Below, in pieces: positions 45,167 through 57,180 of a stretch of DNA of 64,000 nucleotides (position 1 is its first letter; each line of letters starts with the position of its first letter). Below the pieces are notes generated by a model. That model worked only from the letters and a program-made list of their open reading frames with translations. It did not search any database and had not been told where the DNA came from. The position numbers and the translations under genes are program-made. The stretch is from Uranotaenia lowii (lineage: Eukaryota; Arthropoda; Insecta; Diptera; Culicidae): the NCBI RefSeq assembly GCF_029784155.1, contig NC_073691.1, forward strand, positions 62,447,746 through 62,511,745. Reading direction: 5' to 3'.

Positions 45167-46214
45167 TAGGGGAGATGAGGGCATAACGAGCACCCAGGGC
45201 ATAATGAGCACTCCATTTTTCTACATAAGTACGTATTTTGTTAAACAAATTTTCATGAGGACTTGTTTCGTACTACCTATAGAATTAATTTTTCACCAAA
45301 AAAGAAATATCCTTTTCATCTTTACAGAAATATTAAATAATAACCAGCAAGGTTCTCAAGTGACGAAAATATTATAATTTTTGAGCACCACCAAATAAGC
45401 TTTTATGACCTTGAAATCAGCTTGATCTGAAATGTACGCACTGCAACATGATCTACACATTGTTTCTCAATTTTCAGCATCATAAAATTTTTGATTTTTC
45501 ACTTGAATCAATTTTAAAACACGTTTTAACTTAAATTTGTTGACTAGGGGCATATAGGGCACCATATTATCGAGGCATAATGAGCATTTTCTGCCGTTGA
45601 ATCTAGCAGCGAATTAAAATTGATTTATAGAGCCACACCTTGACTAGTTTTCATCCGACGATTCAGCCTATTGGTAAGGTGTCGGAGAGGTAATTAAAAG
45701 ACTAGAGTTCGATTTCTGTTCGAGGTGATTTTTTTCCATTTACAATTCATGATCGCTTTATTTATTGTTACATTTTACGGCTAGTAGCATCATCCTCCAA
45801 ACAAAGCCCATAATGTATGAGCGTGCGTGAATTGTTTGTATTCTACAAACAGACCTAGATTATTTTGTTATTGCTTTGTTTGATGAATCTACGACTCACC
45901 TGACTTCATCGAGTTGAATTCGTTGCTAGATTCCCCGGCAGAAAACGCACATCTTGTCCTGATTAATGGTGCTCATACTGCCTCAGGGGGGGTTCTCATT
46001 ATGCTTCTACAGTGGCTGGTTTTCAGCTTTTGGCAAAAATTTTTAAAATGCATTTTTTAACGTTTTCATCTAGTTTTTCACGATTCAGCCCGTTAGGGAA
46101 TAGGCTTTTCAAGTGTCTGAACACGAAACAATAATTTTTTCTCCATATTATAGCTATTTTCTATGGTTAAATAAGCGTTTTCCTTAAGGTGGCCATTATG
46201 CCCCCATCTCTCTA
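45167..46214. mobile_element. TA-flanked DNA element with 'gagatg-ggggcataa' ends
   Basis: The left end reads GGGGAGATGAGGGCATAA from 45169, and the reverse complement of the right end reads GAGAGATGGGGGCATAA (to about 46212). Both are flanked by TA. The same phrases 'gggcata(a/t)' and 'aatgagca' recur inside. It is about 1.04 kb with no ORF of note, so a MITE-like non-autonomous element; the imperfect ends suggest some age. It contains a tRNA-like segment. Confidence 0.7.
45660..45735 (+). other. tRNA-like segment (A- and B-box-like)
   Basis: CAGCCTATTGGTAAGG at 45664-45679 resembles a tRNA A box, and AGTTCGATTTC at 45706-45716 resembles a B box, with spacing close to that of a tRNA. Arms of a normal cloverleaf cannot be completed, so this is more likely a SINE head or tRNA relic than a tRNA gene. 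Confidence 0.4.
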
Positions 46215-46453
46215 TATAGAACTAAATCAATAATTTATTTTTCTTAATTCACATTCTGACCATGGTTTCAATTTTAATCCCACTGTGCTCAAGTTTGGTG
46301 TTGTTGTCTCCGATAATCGAGCAAGACGAACGGCTTCCAAAACGTCGACGATGAACAAAATCGATCTCCATCGAGGGTGCACCACCATGAGAAAGTTTGG
46401 ACGCCATCTTGCGATGGTGATAATTTTTCATATGAGTGACCGAAAAAGGTTTC

Positions 46454-46836
46454 TTATTTGATGAGGTAGATGTGTTTTCCAGACATTTTTGAAGATTCTG
46501 AGCAAACTTTTGGGGGAACTATGAAATAAAATTCGGCATCATTTGTCGGATGTTTCCGAGCGTCCAGAGTTTGATGATGTGGTACAGTCTCTCGAATAAT
46601 CGATTCGTCGAAAAGCACTAGCGATACCTGGCGGTTCATCGATGCGTTCTCGGTTGTCGCTTTCTGAAATCTGCGGTCACGTGAACGTCGCTTTTGCATT
46701 TTGCGTGGACGTTTTGTCGATATTTTGCCAGACGTCGGACGGAATCGACGAAATGAGTTGCTCCGAGTTTGAATCGATGAGCAAAATTTTCTGCGAGAGG
46801 TACACCATGCAAGGTTAGCTGCACCCATACTATCAC
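46454..46836 (-). other. Unrecognised minus-strand ORFs upstream of nejire
   Basis: Two overlapping minus-strand frames (124 codons 46454-46828 and 66 codons 46636-46836), basic and Ser/Arg-rich, end near another 60-codon frame at 46249-46431. I looked for a THAP or other zinc-finger pattern and did not find one that holds. The region is less AT-rich than its surroundings and starts just inside the left CRE, so a divergent transcript is possible, but coding is unproven. Confidence 0.25.
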
Positions 46837-46921
46837 ATTTGTGACGTCAGTTGGTAAATCTTTTGTCTATCCATACACGAAATGGACTGCTACGTGACGT
46901 CATCCTGAGATAGTATAGGTG
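46822..46921. promoter_or_regulatory. Inverted repeat carrying two perfect CREs upstream of nejire
   Basis: The palindromic cAMP-response element TGACGTCA occurs at 46842-46849 and 46895-46902. Each lies about 20 bp inside matching arms, CACCCATACTATC (46822-46834) and GATAGTATAGGTG (46909-46921, complement CACCTATACTATC). The symmetric layout over 100 bp looks like a tiny palindromic element or a paired regulatory module. CRE is the site bound by CREB/ATF factors, whose coactivator is the protein encoded downstream; feedback control is inference. Confidence 0.65.
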
Positions 46922-47576
46922 AATTTACTGCTCAGATAGTGTACCTCTTTTTCAGAAACGTAGGTTGACAGCTGAGAGTTGATCGATTTGAGAGAGCCGA
47001 AGAGAGCGAGCCGACAGATCGTGCACAAAAGTGGCCGTCCAGCAGGCAACCAAAGTAGAAAGACCAAAATCGAAATCAGTCAGTCTAGTGAGTGAGAGCG
47101 AATCCGCAGCCAGTGAAAAGCGCTCGTGTCTCGTTCCCAACAAATCCAACGAATGCCTGCTGCTTTGATGAGTTGTGTGTGGCGTTGAGGAGGAAAAGCA
47201 ACCAACCAAGCACAGGCAAGACAGCAGCAGCAGCAAGCAAGCAGAAAACCAACCAGCAAAATCGAAGCAACCAAGAGCAAACCGCAGCAGGCCGCTGATG
47301 GTGTAGAAAAGCAAAGCGAGACTCGAGACTGTGTTGTTCGTTCGCCTCATCAAACAGCCGCCATTTTGACTTGTTCGCGATTTGGTTTGTGGAAAGGTTT
47401 TTTCGCCTGGATTTTCGAGTGCCGTTTACCGATCCGGATGCCCTCGGAGTCGGTCCGGACCGAGACCAATCGATGTGCGGCGGTGTTACGAGTCGTTTAA
47501 GGCCACTTCCGGGGGTGGCCACGGTAGTGAAATTCGGTGAAAATAGTGATTGAAGTTTAGTATGAAATTTTACTCG
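46922..47576 (+). promoter_or_regulatory. Probable 5' leader / first exon of nejire
   Basis: Sharp rise in G+C compared with the flanks, with CAG/CAA-rich segments and 'cagtcagtctagtgagtgagag' nearby (an arthropod initiator-like TCAGTC at 47076-47081), as in many dipteran 5' leaders. No long ORF with a recognisable domain is present. The stretch runs into the N gap. Assignment to nejire rests on position and strand only; it could belong to another transcript. Confidence 0.4.
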
Positions 47577-48076
47577 NNNNNNNNNNNNNNNNNNNNNNNN
47601 NNNNNNNNNNNNNNNNNNNNNNNNNNNNNNNNNNNNNNNNNNNNNNNNNNNNNNNNNNNNNNNNNNNNNNNNNNNNNNNNNNNNNNNNNNNNNNNNNNNN
47701 NNNNNNNNNNNNNNNNNNNNNNNNNNNNNNNNNNNNNNNNNNNNNNNNNNNNNNNNNNNNNNNNNNNNNNNNNNNNNNNNNNNNNNNNNNNNNNNNNNNN
47801 NNNNNNNNNNNNNNNNNNNNNNNNNNNNNNNNNNNNNNNNNNNNNNNNNNNNNNNNNNNNNNNNNNNNNNNNNNNNNNNNNNNNNNNNNNNNNNNNNNNN
47901 NNNNNNNNNNNNNNNNNNNNNNNNNNNNNNNNNNNNNNNNNNNNNNNNNNNNNNNNNNNNNNNNNNNNNNNNNNNNNNNNNNNNNNNNNNNNNNNNNNNN
48001 NNNNNNNNNNNNNNNNNNNNNNNNNNNNNNNNNNNNNNNNNNNNNNNNNNNNNNNNNNNNNNNNNNNNNNNNNNNN
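47577..48076. other. Assembly gap, 500 N
   Basis: Exactly 500 undetermined bases, a conventional placeholder for unknown size. The exons for the N-terminal half of nejire are not elsewhere in the window; if 46922-47576 is the nejire leader, those exons must be in the gap, which must then be several kilobases. Confidence 0.97.
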
Positions 48077-48359
48077 CGTGTCACTGCAAAATTATGCTAA
48101 TCACAATTGACAATTCGGACTATTTCGCACACGTGACTATTCATCGCCACAAAAAAAACCATCACCTCTCCCGTACTACGATCATATCCAAATCCACGGA
48201 TTGACCGTGCAATTTATATTCCATTCACCCACATCCGATAACAATTATGTAAAATAAACAAAAACAAATCATTACATTCTGTAATACCTTCCACCATCCA
48301 ATCGCACAAATTGTTGAACTAAATTGAAACTAAAGCTCTTTTGGGCCACTGTCCACCAG
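48077..48359 (+). other. nejire intron (3' end)
   Basis: AT-rich non-coding sequence between the gap and the first visible exon; ends in CCACCAG at 48353-48359, the splice acceptor. Confidence 0.85.
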
Positions 48360-51300
48360 ATATACGTACTGTCAAAAATGTTTCAACGAAATCCCAGGCG
48401 ACATGGTAACGCTCGGCGACGATCCGCTGCAAACGCAAACGTGAGTATTTTTACAATTTTTATTTTCTCATGAAACTGAATGTTATTTTTTAAATCCTTC
48501 ACAAAAATAACAACAGGCAAATCAAGAAAGACCAGTTCAAGGAGATGAAGAATGATCACCTGGAGCTGGAACCGTTTGTGGTGTGTTTGGATTGCGGCCG
48601 AAAGCAACACCAGATATGTGTGCTTTATTTGGATTCCATTTGGCCCGGTGGGTTCACTTGTGATAATTGCATGAAAAAGAAGGGTACCAAACGGAAAGAG
48701 AATAAATTTAACGCAAAACGAATCCCGACGACTAAGCTCGGTACATATATAGAAACTCGGGTCAACAATTTCCTGAAGAAGAAAGAGGCTGGTGCCGGCG
48801 AGGTGCACATTCGGGTGGTGTCCAGCTCCGACAAAATAGTCGAAGTGAAACCGGGAATGCGAAGTCGGTTCGTCGAGAATGGGGAGATGCAGTCAGAGTT
48901 TCCGTATCGTGCGAAAGCGTTGTTTGCTTTCGAAGAAGTCGATGGAATCGATGTGTGTTTCTTCGGCATGCATGTTCAGGAATACGGATCGGATTGTCCG
49001 GGTCCTAATACCAGGCGAGTGTACATAGCCTATCTCGATTCGGTACACTTCTTCCGGCCACGACAATACCGAACGTCGGTGTACCATGAAATTCTGCTCG
49101 GCTACATGGATTACGCCAAGCAGCTGGGTTATACAATGGCTCATATTTGGGCTTGTCCTCCGTCCGAAGGTGACGATTACATCTTCCACTGTCACCCGCC
49201 AGAGCAGCGAATTCCGAAACCAAAACGGCTGCAGGAATGGTACAAAAAGATGCTGGATAAGGGTATGGTAGAACGAACGATCCAGGATTACAAAGACATT
49301 CTGAAGCAGGCTATGGAAGACAAACTGCAGTCGGCTTCGGAGATGCCGTACTTCGAGGGTGATTTCTGGCCCAACGTACTCGAAGAAAGTATCAAAGAGC
49401 TGGACCAGGAAGAGGAGGAAAAGCGCAAACAAGCCGAACGGGAAGAAGCAGCAGCCAATGCCGTGAGTAGAGAATGACGTTTTCTATTTTTCAACTATTA
49501 CTTATTTGTGAACGCTTCTTTCCCTTTTCCAGATCATGTCGATGAACGACGACAGCGACACTGGCGTCGATGGGAAGAAAAAAGGTGGCCAAAAGAAGGC
49601 TAAAAAATCCAACAAATCCAAGGCTGCCCAGCGTAAGAACAACAAGAAATCGAACGAGCAAATCGGGAACGATCTAAGCGCCAAAATTTTTGCCACCATG
49701 GAAAAGCACAAAGAGGTGTTCTTCGTGATCCGGCTGCATTCGGCTCAGTCGGCTGCGAGCTTAGCGGTAATTTTTTCTGCATATTTTTAAAAGTGCTTTA
49801 ATTAATAGTACTTCTTTTTTCTCTTTAGCCTATCCAAGATCCGGATCCACTTATCAACTGCGATCTGATGGATGGTCGCGATGCCTTCCTCACGATGGCA
49901 CGTGATAAGCACTTTGAGTTTTCGTCGTTGCGACGAGCCCAGTTCAGTACACTCTGCATGTTGTATGAGCTGCACAACCAAGGACAGGACAAGTTCGTCT
50001 ACACGTGCAATAACTGTAAAAACCATGTTGAAACCCGATACCATTGTACCGTTTGCGACGTAAGTTTCTTTTTATAATGTAATTTGATTACAGGTGGTTG
50101 ATTTTCTTTTTCTTCTCGAAACTAGGACTACGATCTGTGTCTTACGTGCAAGGAAAAGGTCGGCCATCCTCATCGGATGGAGAAGCTCGGGTTCGATCTG
50201 GACGATGGGTCATCGCCGAACGACGTCAAACAAACGAATCCACAGGAGGCTCGCAAGCAGTCGATTCAGCGCTGCATTCAATCGCTGGTACACGCTTGTC
50301 AGTGTCGAGATGCCAACTGTCGGTTGCCAAGCTGTCAGAAGATGAAACGAGTGGTGCAGCACACGAAGCACTGCAAACGAAAAACGCATGGTGGTTGTCC
50401 GATTTGCAAGCAGCTTATTGCGCTCTGTTGCTACCACGCCAAGCATTGCCAGGAGGCGAAGTGCCTGGTGCCTTTCTGCCCGAACATCAAGCACAAGCTG
50501 AAGCAGCAACAGCTACAGCAAAGGTATGTGACATAATTCATACGTTGTGATTATTGTTTACAAAATAACGTTTTACAATTCCCCCCGCCACAGGCTACAA
50601 CAACAGCAACTAATGCGACGTCGTATGGCAGTGATGAATACACGAGGTGTAGCTCCGGCAGCTCCACTGACCCCAAGTGGGCCAAGTTCTGCCGGTCCCG
50701 GTGGTTCTGGAGGTCTAAGTCCAGGTGGTCCGAACAGTATGGGAGGATCAGGTCCAGGAGGAGGTTCTGGCCCAGCAGGAATGGTGGGCGGTTCGGTGGT
50801 CGGAATGGGCGGTCCAGGTGGTATGGGTCCAGCTGGAGGTGCCGGTCCTGGGTCAAGCGGTATGATGGGCCCTGGAAGTGCCGGTGGAATGGGAGCTGCA
50901 GGAGGAATGAGTCCTTCTGCCGCACCTAGCCCAGTGTCCCAGATGGGAAGCATGGGTAGTCCACACCCTCCGGCAATGGGCTTGAAACCGGAATCGCAAG
51001 CTCCGCCACCGAACGTGATGCAAGCGTTGAAACAGGTAGCTCGCCTATTCTATCATTTGGATTATTGGTGGATGCTGATTTTGTTTAATTATTTCAATAG
51101 GTGCAGGAGGAAGCAGCCCGACAACAAGCGCCGCATGCTAGCTTCGGAAAGGGAGGTCAAATGCCACCACCAGTGATGCAACGTGCGATGGCGACAGGTG
51201 GTCCGATGGGTGGAGTAGGCGGTGTCGGTGGAGTCGGTGGCATGGGCGGACTCAATCAGCAACAAGTGTCAGCAGGCGTGGGAGTCGGCGGAGTTCCGAT

Positions 51301-52287
51301 GGGGGCTGGCGGTCCCGTTGGAGGAGCTGGACAAAATGTCATGAGTCAAATGGATCAGTGGGGTAATCCGCGATATGCTAACGCCGGTGGTCAACAGGGT
51401 GCGCCTGGTATGCGGCCAAATTTGCCCGGAATGATGCAGGGACAGCAGCAACCACAGCAACAGAATCCTATGCAAGGCGTAAGTTTTGTAGTTTTAGTGA
51501 ACGAAAATAACATATTGACTTATAAATCCAACTTTTAGGGCATGATGGGCGCCGTCGGTGCTGGCCAAATGGGAATGGGTGGCATGCGACCCGGCCCCGG
51601 TGGTGTCTGCATACAAGGGCCAGCAGGAATGGTGGCCAATGCCCAACAGGTAGGCGGTCAACAACAAGGACAACCATCTCAGTTGCCCACGAACCAGCCG
51701 AAGGCGGCAATCGCACAGCTGATGGCCACGTTGAAAAATCCGCAGGCTGGACCAGAGCAGCAACAACAACTGTTGTCTATACTGAAGGCAAATCCGCAAC
51801 TTATGGCTGCTTTCATCAAACAACGACAGCAAATGGTAAGTTCATGATTCTGGGCTTTAGACAAAAAATGATCAAACTTTCACAAATTATTGTATAGGCC
51901 CAGAACCAGCACAACCAAAATCAAGGTGGTCAAGCTGGTGGAATGCCTCAGCAACAGCAGCAACAACAACAGCAACAACAGCAGCAGCAGCCGCATAACG
52001 TAATGCAACAGCATGCCGGAGGAGTTGTTGGAGGTGGCGTGCAAGGACAACAGGGTGGTCCCGGACAAGGTCCTGCTGGAATGGGTTATAATCCTGCTGC
52101 CGGTGGAGGTCCAATGGTACCGAATCGAATGCAAGGTGTTCAGGGAATGGCCGGAGGTGGCAAACCGGGTGGTGGAAATCCCCAGATGCAACTACCGGTA
52201 AGTTATAGATTACGGAAGGGTAAAGTAAATCACATCATTTGACTTGTTTGCTTGACCCAACAGATACAGCAACAAATTTGGTACAAA

Positions 52288-52319
<32 letters not shown>

Positions 52320-52983
52320 ACAAATGTTACTGCAAAGGCAACTTGCGATGACCGGTGGAAACATGCAACCCGCACCGCCGTATCAACAACGACCCAGGCC
52401 TCAGCAGCAGATGGGCGTTGGAGGTTATGGTCAAGGTGGAATGTTTCCCGACCAACAACAGTACATGCAACAAGGAATGAAACCAAACCCACAGCAGCAA
52501 GGACCCGGCGGACCAGGAGTAGGAGTTAACGTCCTTTCTCAGCAGCTGCAACAAGGTCCCGGAGGTCCGGGCGGTCCAGGTGGGGTAATGGGTCCTCCTA
52601 CGCCACAGCACGCAATGCAACAACAGTTGATGCAAACAGTGCGATCACCTCCTCCCATTCGATCTCCTCAACCACAGCCATCGCCTCGAGCGGTTCCGTC
52701 CCCTCGAGCGCAGCCATCCGCATCTCCGCGGGCACAACCTTCACCACACCATATGCCTTCTCATTCGCCAGCGCCTTCCGGCCCTGGTGGAGATATGCAC
52801 AACCACATGCATCCGCATCAATCTCCGGTCGGCGTTGGAGTCGGTGTTGGTGTGCCTGGAGGTGCTGGCGGTCCAGTCGGTCCTGGAGACCCGAACCAGA
52901 TGGGTGGAGTACCCGGAGGACCCAACGATACCAGCCCACTCACCGCTCAGGATCAGCTCACCAAATTCGTCGAACAGTTGTAG
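48360..52983 (+). CDS. nej: nejire / CREB-binding protein (CBP/p300), C-terminal 1341 residues
   Basis: Ten GT-AG exons: 48360-48440, 48517-49462, 49533-49766, 49829-50059, 50126-50523, 50594-51035, 51101-51478, 51539-51835, 51898-52197, 52264-52983 (stop TAG). The joined frame stays open. Domains in order: end of the RING/PHD region ([23 protein letters not shown]); acetyltransferase with [19 protein letters not shown] and [10 protein letters not shown] holding the known substrate/CoA residues; a Lys-rich autoinhibitory loop (exon 3); ZZ zinc finger ([14 protein letters not shown], split by an intron); TAZ2 ([16 protein letters not shown] to CPNIKHKL); the helical NCBD ([19 protein letters not shown], exon 8); and a Gly/Pro/Gln-rich tail with poly-Q runs. 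CBP acetylates histone H3K18/K27 and bridges enhancer-bound factors to polymerase II in the nucleus. The 5' exons (TAZ1, KIX, bromodomain) are missing. Confidence 0.96.
51943..52330 (+). repeat. CAG/CAA tracts in nejire exons 9 and 10
   Basis: In-frame Gln runs of about 15 residues (51946-51992) and about 12 residues (52285-52325) made of mixed CAG and CAA codons. Mixed codons limit slippage, but length variation between strains would be expected. They lie in the disordered C-terminal transactivation tail. Confidence 0.9.
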
Positions 52984-55900
52984 TAGTATCATGTGTACTA
53001 GTACTAGGAACCAAGTAACACACTCTCTCTAAATTTTAAATAATGTGGATTAAGTATTCCCTACTAAAAAATAGAAAACACGTTGAGACGAAACACAAAA
53101 GCCTTATTAACTATCTTAGAGAACGAAGAAAGCAACAAAAAGATTGAATAAGCATATAAAATGTAAGCACTGTGTATAGGCAAAAAGACATACTCTAAAT
53201 GTACATAGAAAAAAAACTGTCTCCTGGCATAAAGTTGTGCATACTTTTTCCACCCAAATAGGCTAGCCTTTTTCAATCCATAAAGAAAATGTAAAAAGTT
53301 TAACGCGTGAGACAGTTGAAGGAAAACAACAACGCCGATACCATTTTTATCTGTTGTAACGAAACCAATACTAATCATTAGGTACTGACTAAAGGTCTGC
53401 TCTGTGCAGCACTCCAATTGAAAGTTTAAGTATTTATTGAATCACAAAACTAGAAACAAGTTTTATGTAAGCTACATAAAACCTCACAACACATACTCCA
53501 TACACACTTGTCCAATAGTTTTCACCACCATGTGTGTGAAGCAGCACACAGCTTAATATTTTACACAAGATAACACTCCTTTATCCCGTTGATAAAACAA
53601 AACGGAATTCTCTTACTTTTATTTTATTTTTTTGTTTCTGACCAACGTATGCCACAAAAAGGACTAACTGTAAATTAGATGTAATTTTAATAGAAAAATG
53701 ATAAAAAAAAACACAAAAACAATGAACGATCGTGTGATGATTTGTGCGTATGTAGCAAATGATTTCTAAACGGTTAAAATGGAAAAACAAAATTGTAAAC
53801 TTTTACTTCTTTCACATTTATGGTAACACAACCATCCGTAACTTTACTATATGACACACAATCAATCAGAAGATCAATGTGCTGTTTTTTTCTTAGAAAA
53901 AAAAATGTGTTCTGGATATATTGTGCGTAAAAATAGACGAACAAAGTTGCGATCTCTTAATTCAAGAATGGGATTTATGTTAGTTCCCTGCTGCGTGGAT
54001 ATCGCACATAACGGACATACTGTTGATGTGAAATGTTTGTAAATATGTATAGAAATGTACTACATGGGAAAATATGTGAATGTTAGGCAAAAAAAAAATA
54101 GAATAGAAAAACTATCAAAACAAAAAACTGCGAAAATTTATTTATAAAGTTTGGCGATATTCATGATAACTTACTGTTTTATCCGCCAAAAATCTTGAAA
54201 ATTTGTTGAGTTTAAACGAAAAAAAAAATCATTGGGTAATATTGTCACGCAAAACTGATTGAACAATCTAAACAATTCTTTTGAGGAACTTCATACCTAC
54301 AATGCTTCAAGCTCACTGTATTTTTTCATTTCGACATTCGTTTTTTGATGTTCTAAAAAGACGCTTTTCCCGTGTCTAGGATTTGAAAATTCAACTTCGT
54401 TTAAAGATGATTAAGTATAACCCACGCCAAATGGTTTTCAATTTTAAGAGTTCTTTACATTAGTATGCAAATTTTGACAGACAGATAATTGAAGAAAAAC
54501 TACTCATTTCAGATTTGAATCAAGGGCTGTGTTTAGATAAAACCTACAATAATATGTAGGCACATTGAGTAGTATCCAAACTTTTATTTTTGTTTACATA
54601 TTGTGAATTTTTAAAAAGCGTTAAATTTACCCAAAAGCAGTTAAAACTATCAGTTGTAAATAATTTTATAATTACCTTCGTACACTTATAGGTTGGTTTT
54701 GTTTTTGGGTTTGGATTTTCTAAAACATGTATAAAAAGCTTAAAAATTCTACATTTTCTAAACTTTATTAAACAAATGTGTACAGTAGCGAAACAACGTC
54801 AAAAAATGATAAAAAATAGAACACTGTAATCAACTGCAAAAATTTTCAGTTAATTTTCAACGAAAGTAGAAATTTCTAAGATCTCTTCTTCATGTAAGTT
54901 GTGATTGAGGGTTGATTAGTGTGCGTTTTTGGTAATCCAGAAACCAACTGTCGTAAAGTATGTCACTAGTAGCAAGTGATTTTACTTTTTCCCGAGAGTG
55001 AATCTCCAGAGCACAGGAGGTAGCTAGTGTCCCACTTTCGGAGAGTGGCTTTTCCGATGGTGGGATGCTTATAATCCGAATCGTTCGTTCAAAGCAGCGA
55101 TGAGATTTTCAAATTGAAAATGTTAAGTATGGTTATTCAAGGAAGTTAAAAGTAAAACAGCAAAAATAAAACAGCTGTTTTCCCATCTTTGAGATGTAGC
55201 TACTAAGAGTCACTAGGTATCGTTTTTCGTACGTGCAAAATTTGCTAAAATATGTTACACAGAAAATGCGAAACTAGTACATGCGAAAAAAGTTAAAGTT
55301 GAAACAGATCATAAAGTATTAATATATTTAATTAGTTTTAGTTAATTTTTCCATGCACCTACAAACGAAGGTAGGGAAACAAAAAAAATCTGGTAAAACA
55401 GTAAAGGAACCTGGCGTTCAAAGTCCAATTTTAATAAAAGTCATTTGCGTTTGTTTCTATGTTATATCTTTTTTTTCTGTTTCTCGGCAAGTTTGTGTGT
55501 GGGAAGATCGAAATGTGTTGAAAAAAAATCGCATGGAGGATATTTAATCACGTAAAACAGAGAAAGAACTAATAATCTACATTATATCAAAATCCAAGAA
55601 GAGAACAAAAAACTGATTTTAGTTCATTTTTTTCTACTAGTAGATGTTAAGGCCGTGTGGAGCAGACACACTAAAAAAAACAACAGCAATGATGTATAGT
55701 TAATACGAGTAAAATAGAAAGGAAAGGCTTAATAATTTAGATAAAATTAACGTCGAATGGAATCAAACTGTGTCGCATTGATAGTTGACTTGTAATCAGG
55801 TTTGGATTTTTGTTTGAACTTAAACTTGAACAAAACAATCGCCACCACACTCATTTAGGAATCATACCGAATTAGTTTTGTAAAGATGAGAACTAATTTT

Positions 55901-57180
55901 AAAGCGCGTCGTATTGTAAAAAAAGTGAGGAGTACTACAACAGTGAAATACACAAGCAAAACGAAGGTTACTAAGTTTCGTGTTTGTCTTTAATTTATTT
56001 TAGACTTAAATGTGAAAAAAAGAAAAAAACGGGAATCATAAACCCAAAAATGATGTGTTTAATTGTAGATTGGAAAAAAACATAGAAAATTACACAAATT
56101 CAACATTGAAAAACACATTAACAAACTCACTTATACGATTTGTCTGTTAGTCCTGCTAAATTTAACAAAAACTACATTAATACAGTGATCCGTTTCTACT
56201 TGTGAATAGTATAGGTAAAAATAGAAATGATCTATTGTGGATTAAAAAACACTCACTAACACATATGAAAAAGCTAGAATATAAAAATAACCCATACATC
56301 CAAACCGAGTTATAAAAGAAATGTGAATGGAAATATTCTATAATTTAAGTGCAGCAATTAAGGATTATTTGACTTATCTTAAAGATCACTGGTGTGAACC
56401 CTTCCTTTGAGTTGAAAGAAGAAAAAAAATCATTGTACAATATCAATCTATCAAGAGTCGAAAGAAAAAAAAAGGTATAAAAATCACTTTAAAAATCCCT
56501 TGTAAAAATAAACCAAACAAACAAAATCCTTATCCCAATTGTAAAAAGCATCAACCTTGATATCTAACTGGAAGGAATTCACGTCGTCTTAGTCCAAACT
56601 AAAACTAACTGCGCTATCACTGTAAAAGTTACGCTAATCACGTGAAAACATGTGAACCCACTAGTTGTCATTCGAGCCAGCAAACGATTTTCGACATCAA
56701 ACGAGTAGCAGTGCTCTAATGGCTTGATGTTAGAAAGAAGAAAAAACAAAAAAATAGAAATATAAATCTAAAACGCAGCAAAAAAACGGAAAGAATAAGC
56801 TTGGCTGGATGTTGTATGAGTGCGCACGCGCGTCTGTATATGTATAGGAGGAAAACTAATAAAGATATCGCTCGGAAGGCTTTAGAGACACGCATGGCAT
56901 GGTTCCGACGAACTGTTTCCGCTTTGCGGGACTGACTACGCCGCTAACCTAGAAAAGCAAAGAAATTGTAGTGTTTTTAGATAAGTGGAAGGAATGAATA
57001 TAACAAAAAAATAGAAGCAGAAAAAAGAAACTATAATACTATGATTATTATTATTATTATTATTGAAAGCAAGCATATTATTCATTATTGATAATAAAAC
57101 AAATGGAAAATGCAGAAAAACAATTATATTTGAATGTATAAAGTAAAATTATGGAAAAATAAAAAAAGTAATTATATAAA
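52984..57180 (+). other. Probable long 3' UTR of nejire
   Basis: About 4.2 kb of A-rich sequence without genes follows the stop codon. AATAAA signals cluster near the end: 56507-56512, 56858-56863, 57093-57098 and 57158-57163, so polyadenylation between 56.5 and 57.2 kb is likely. Two Pumilio-type sites TGTAAATA lie at 54038-54045 and 54655-54662. An (ATT)n microsatellite is at about 57043-57064. Small frames here have no domain. The extent is inferred; transcript data are absent. Confidence 0.55.

Noticed and set aside
46454..46836. THAP-type zinc finger on the minus strand
   Set aside because: Cys and His spacing does not fit C2CH and the frames are broken; left as unrecognised.
47550..48110. 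ORFs spanning the N run
   Set aside because: Made of undetermined bases; no coding information.
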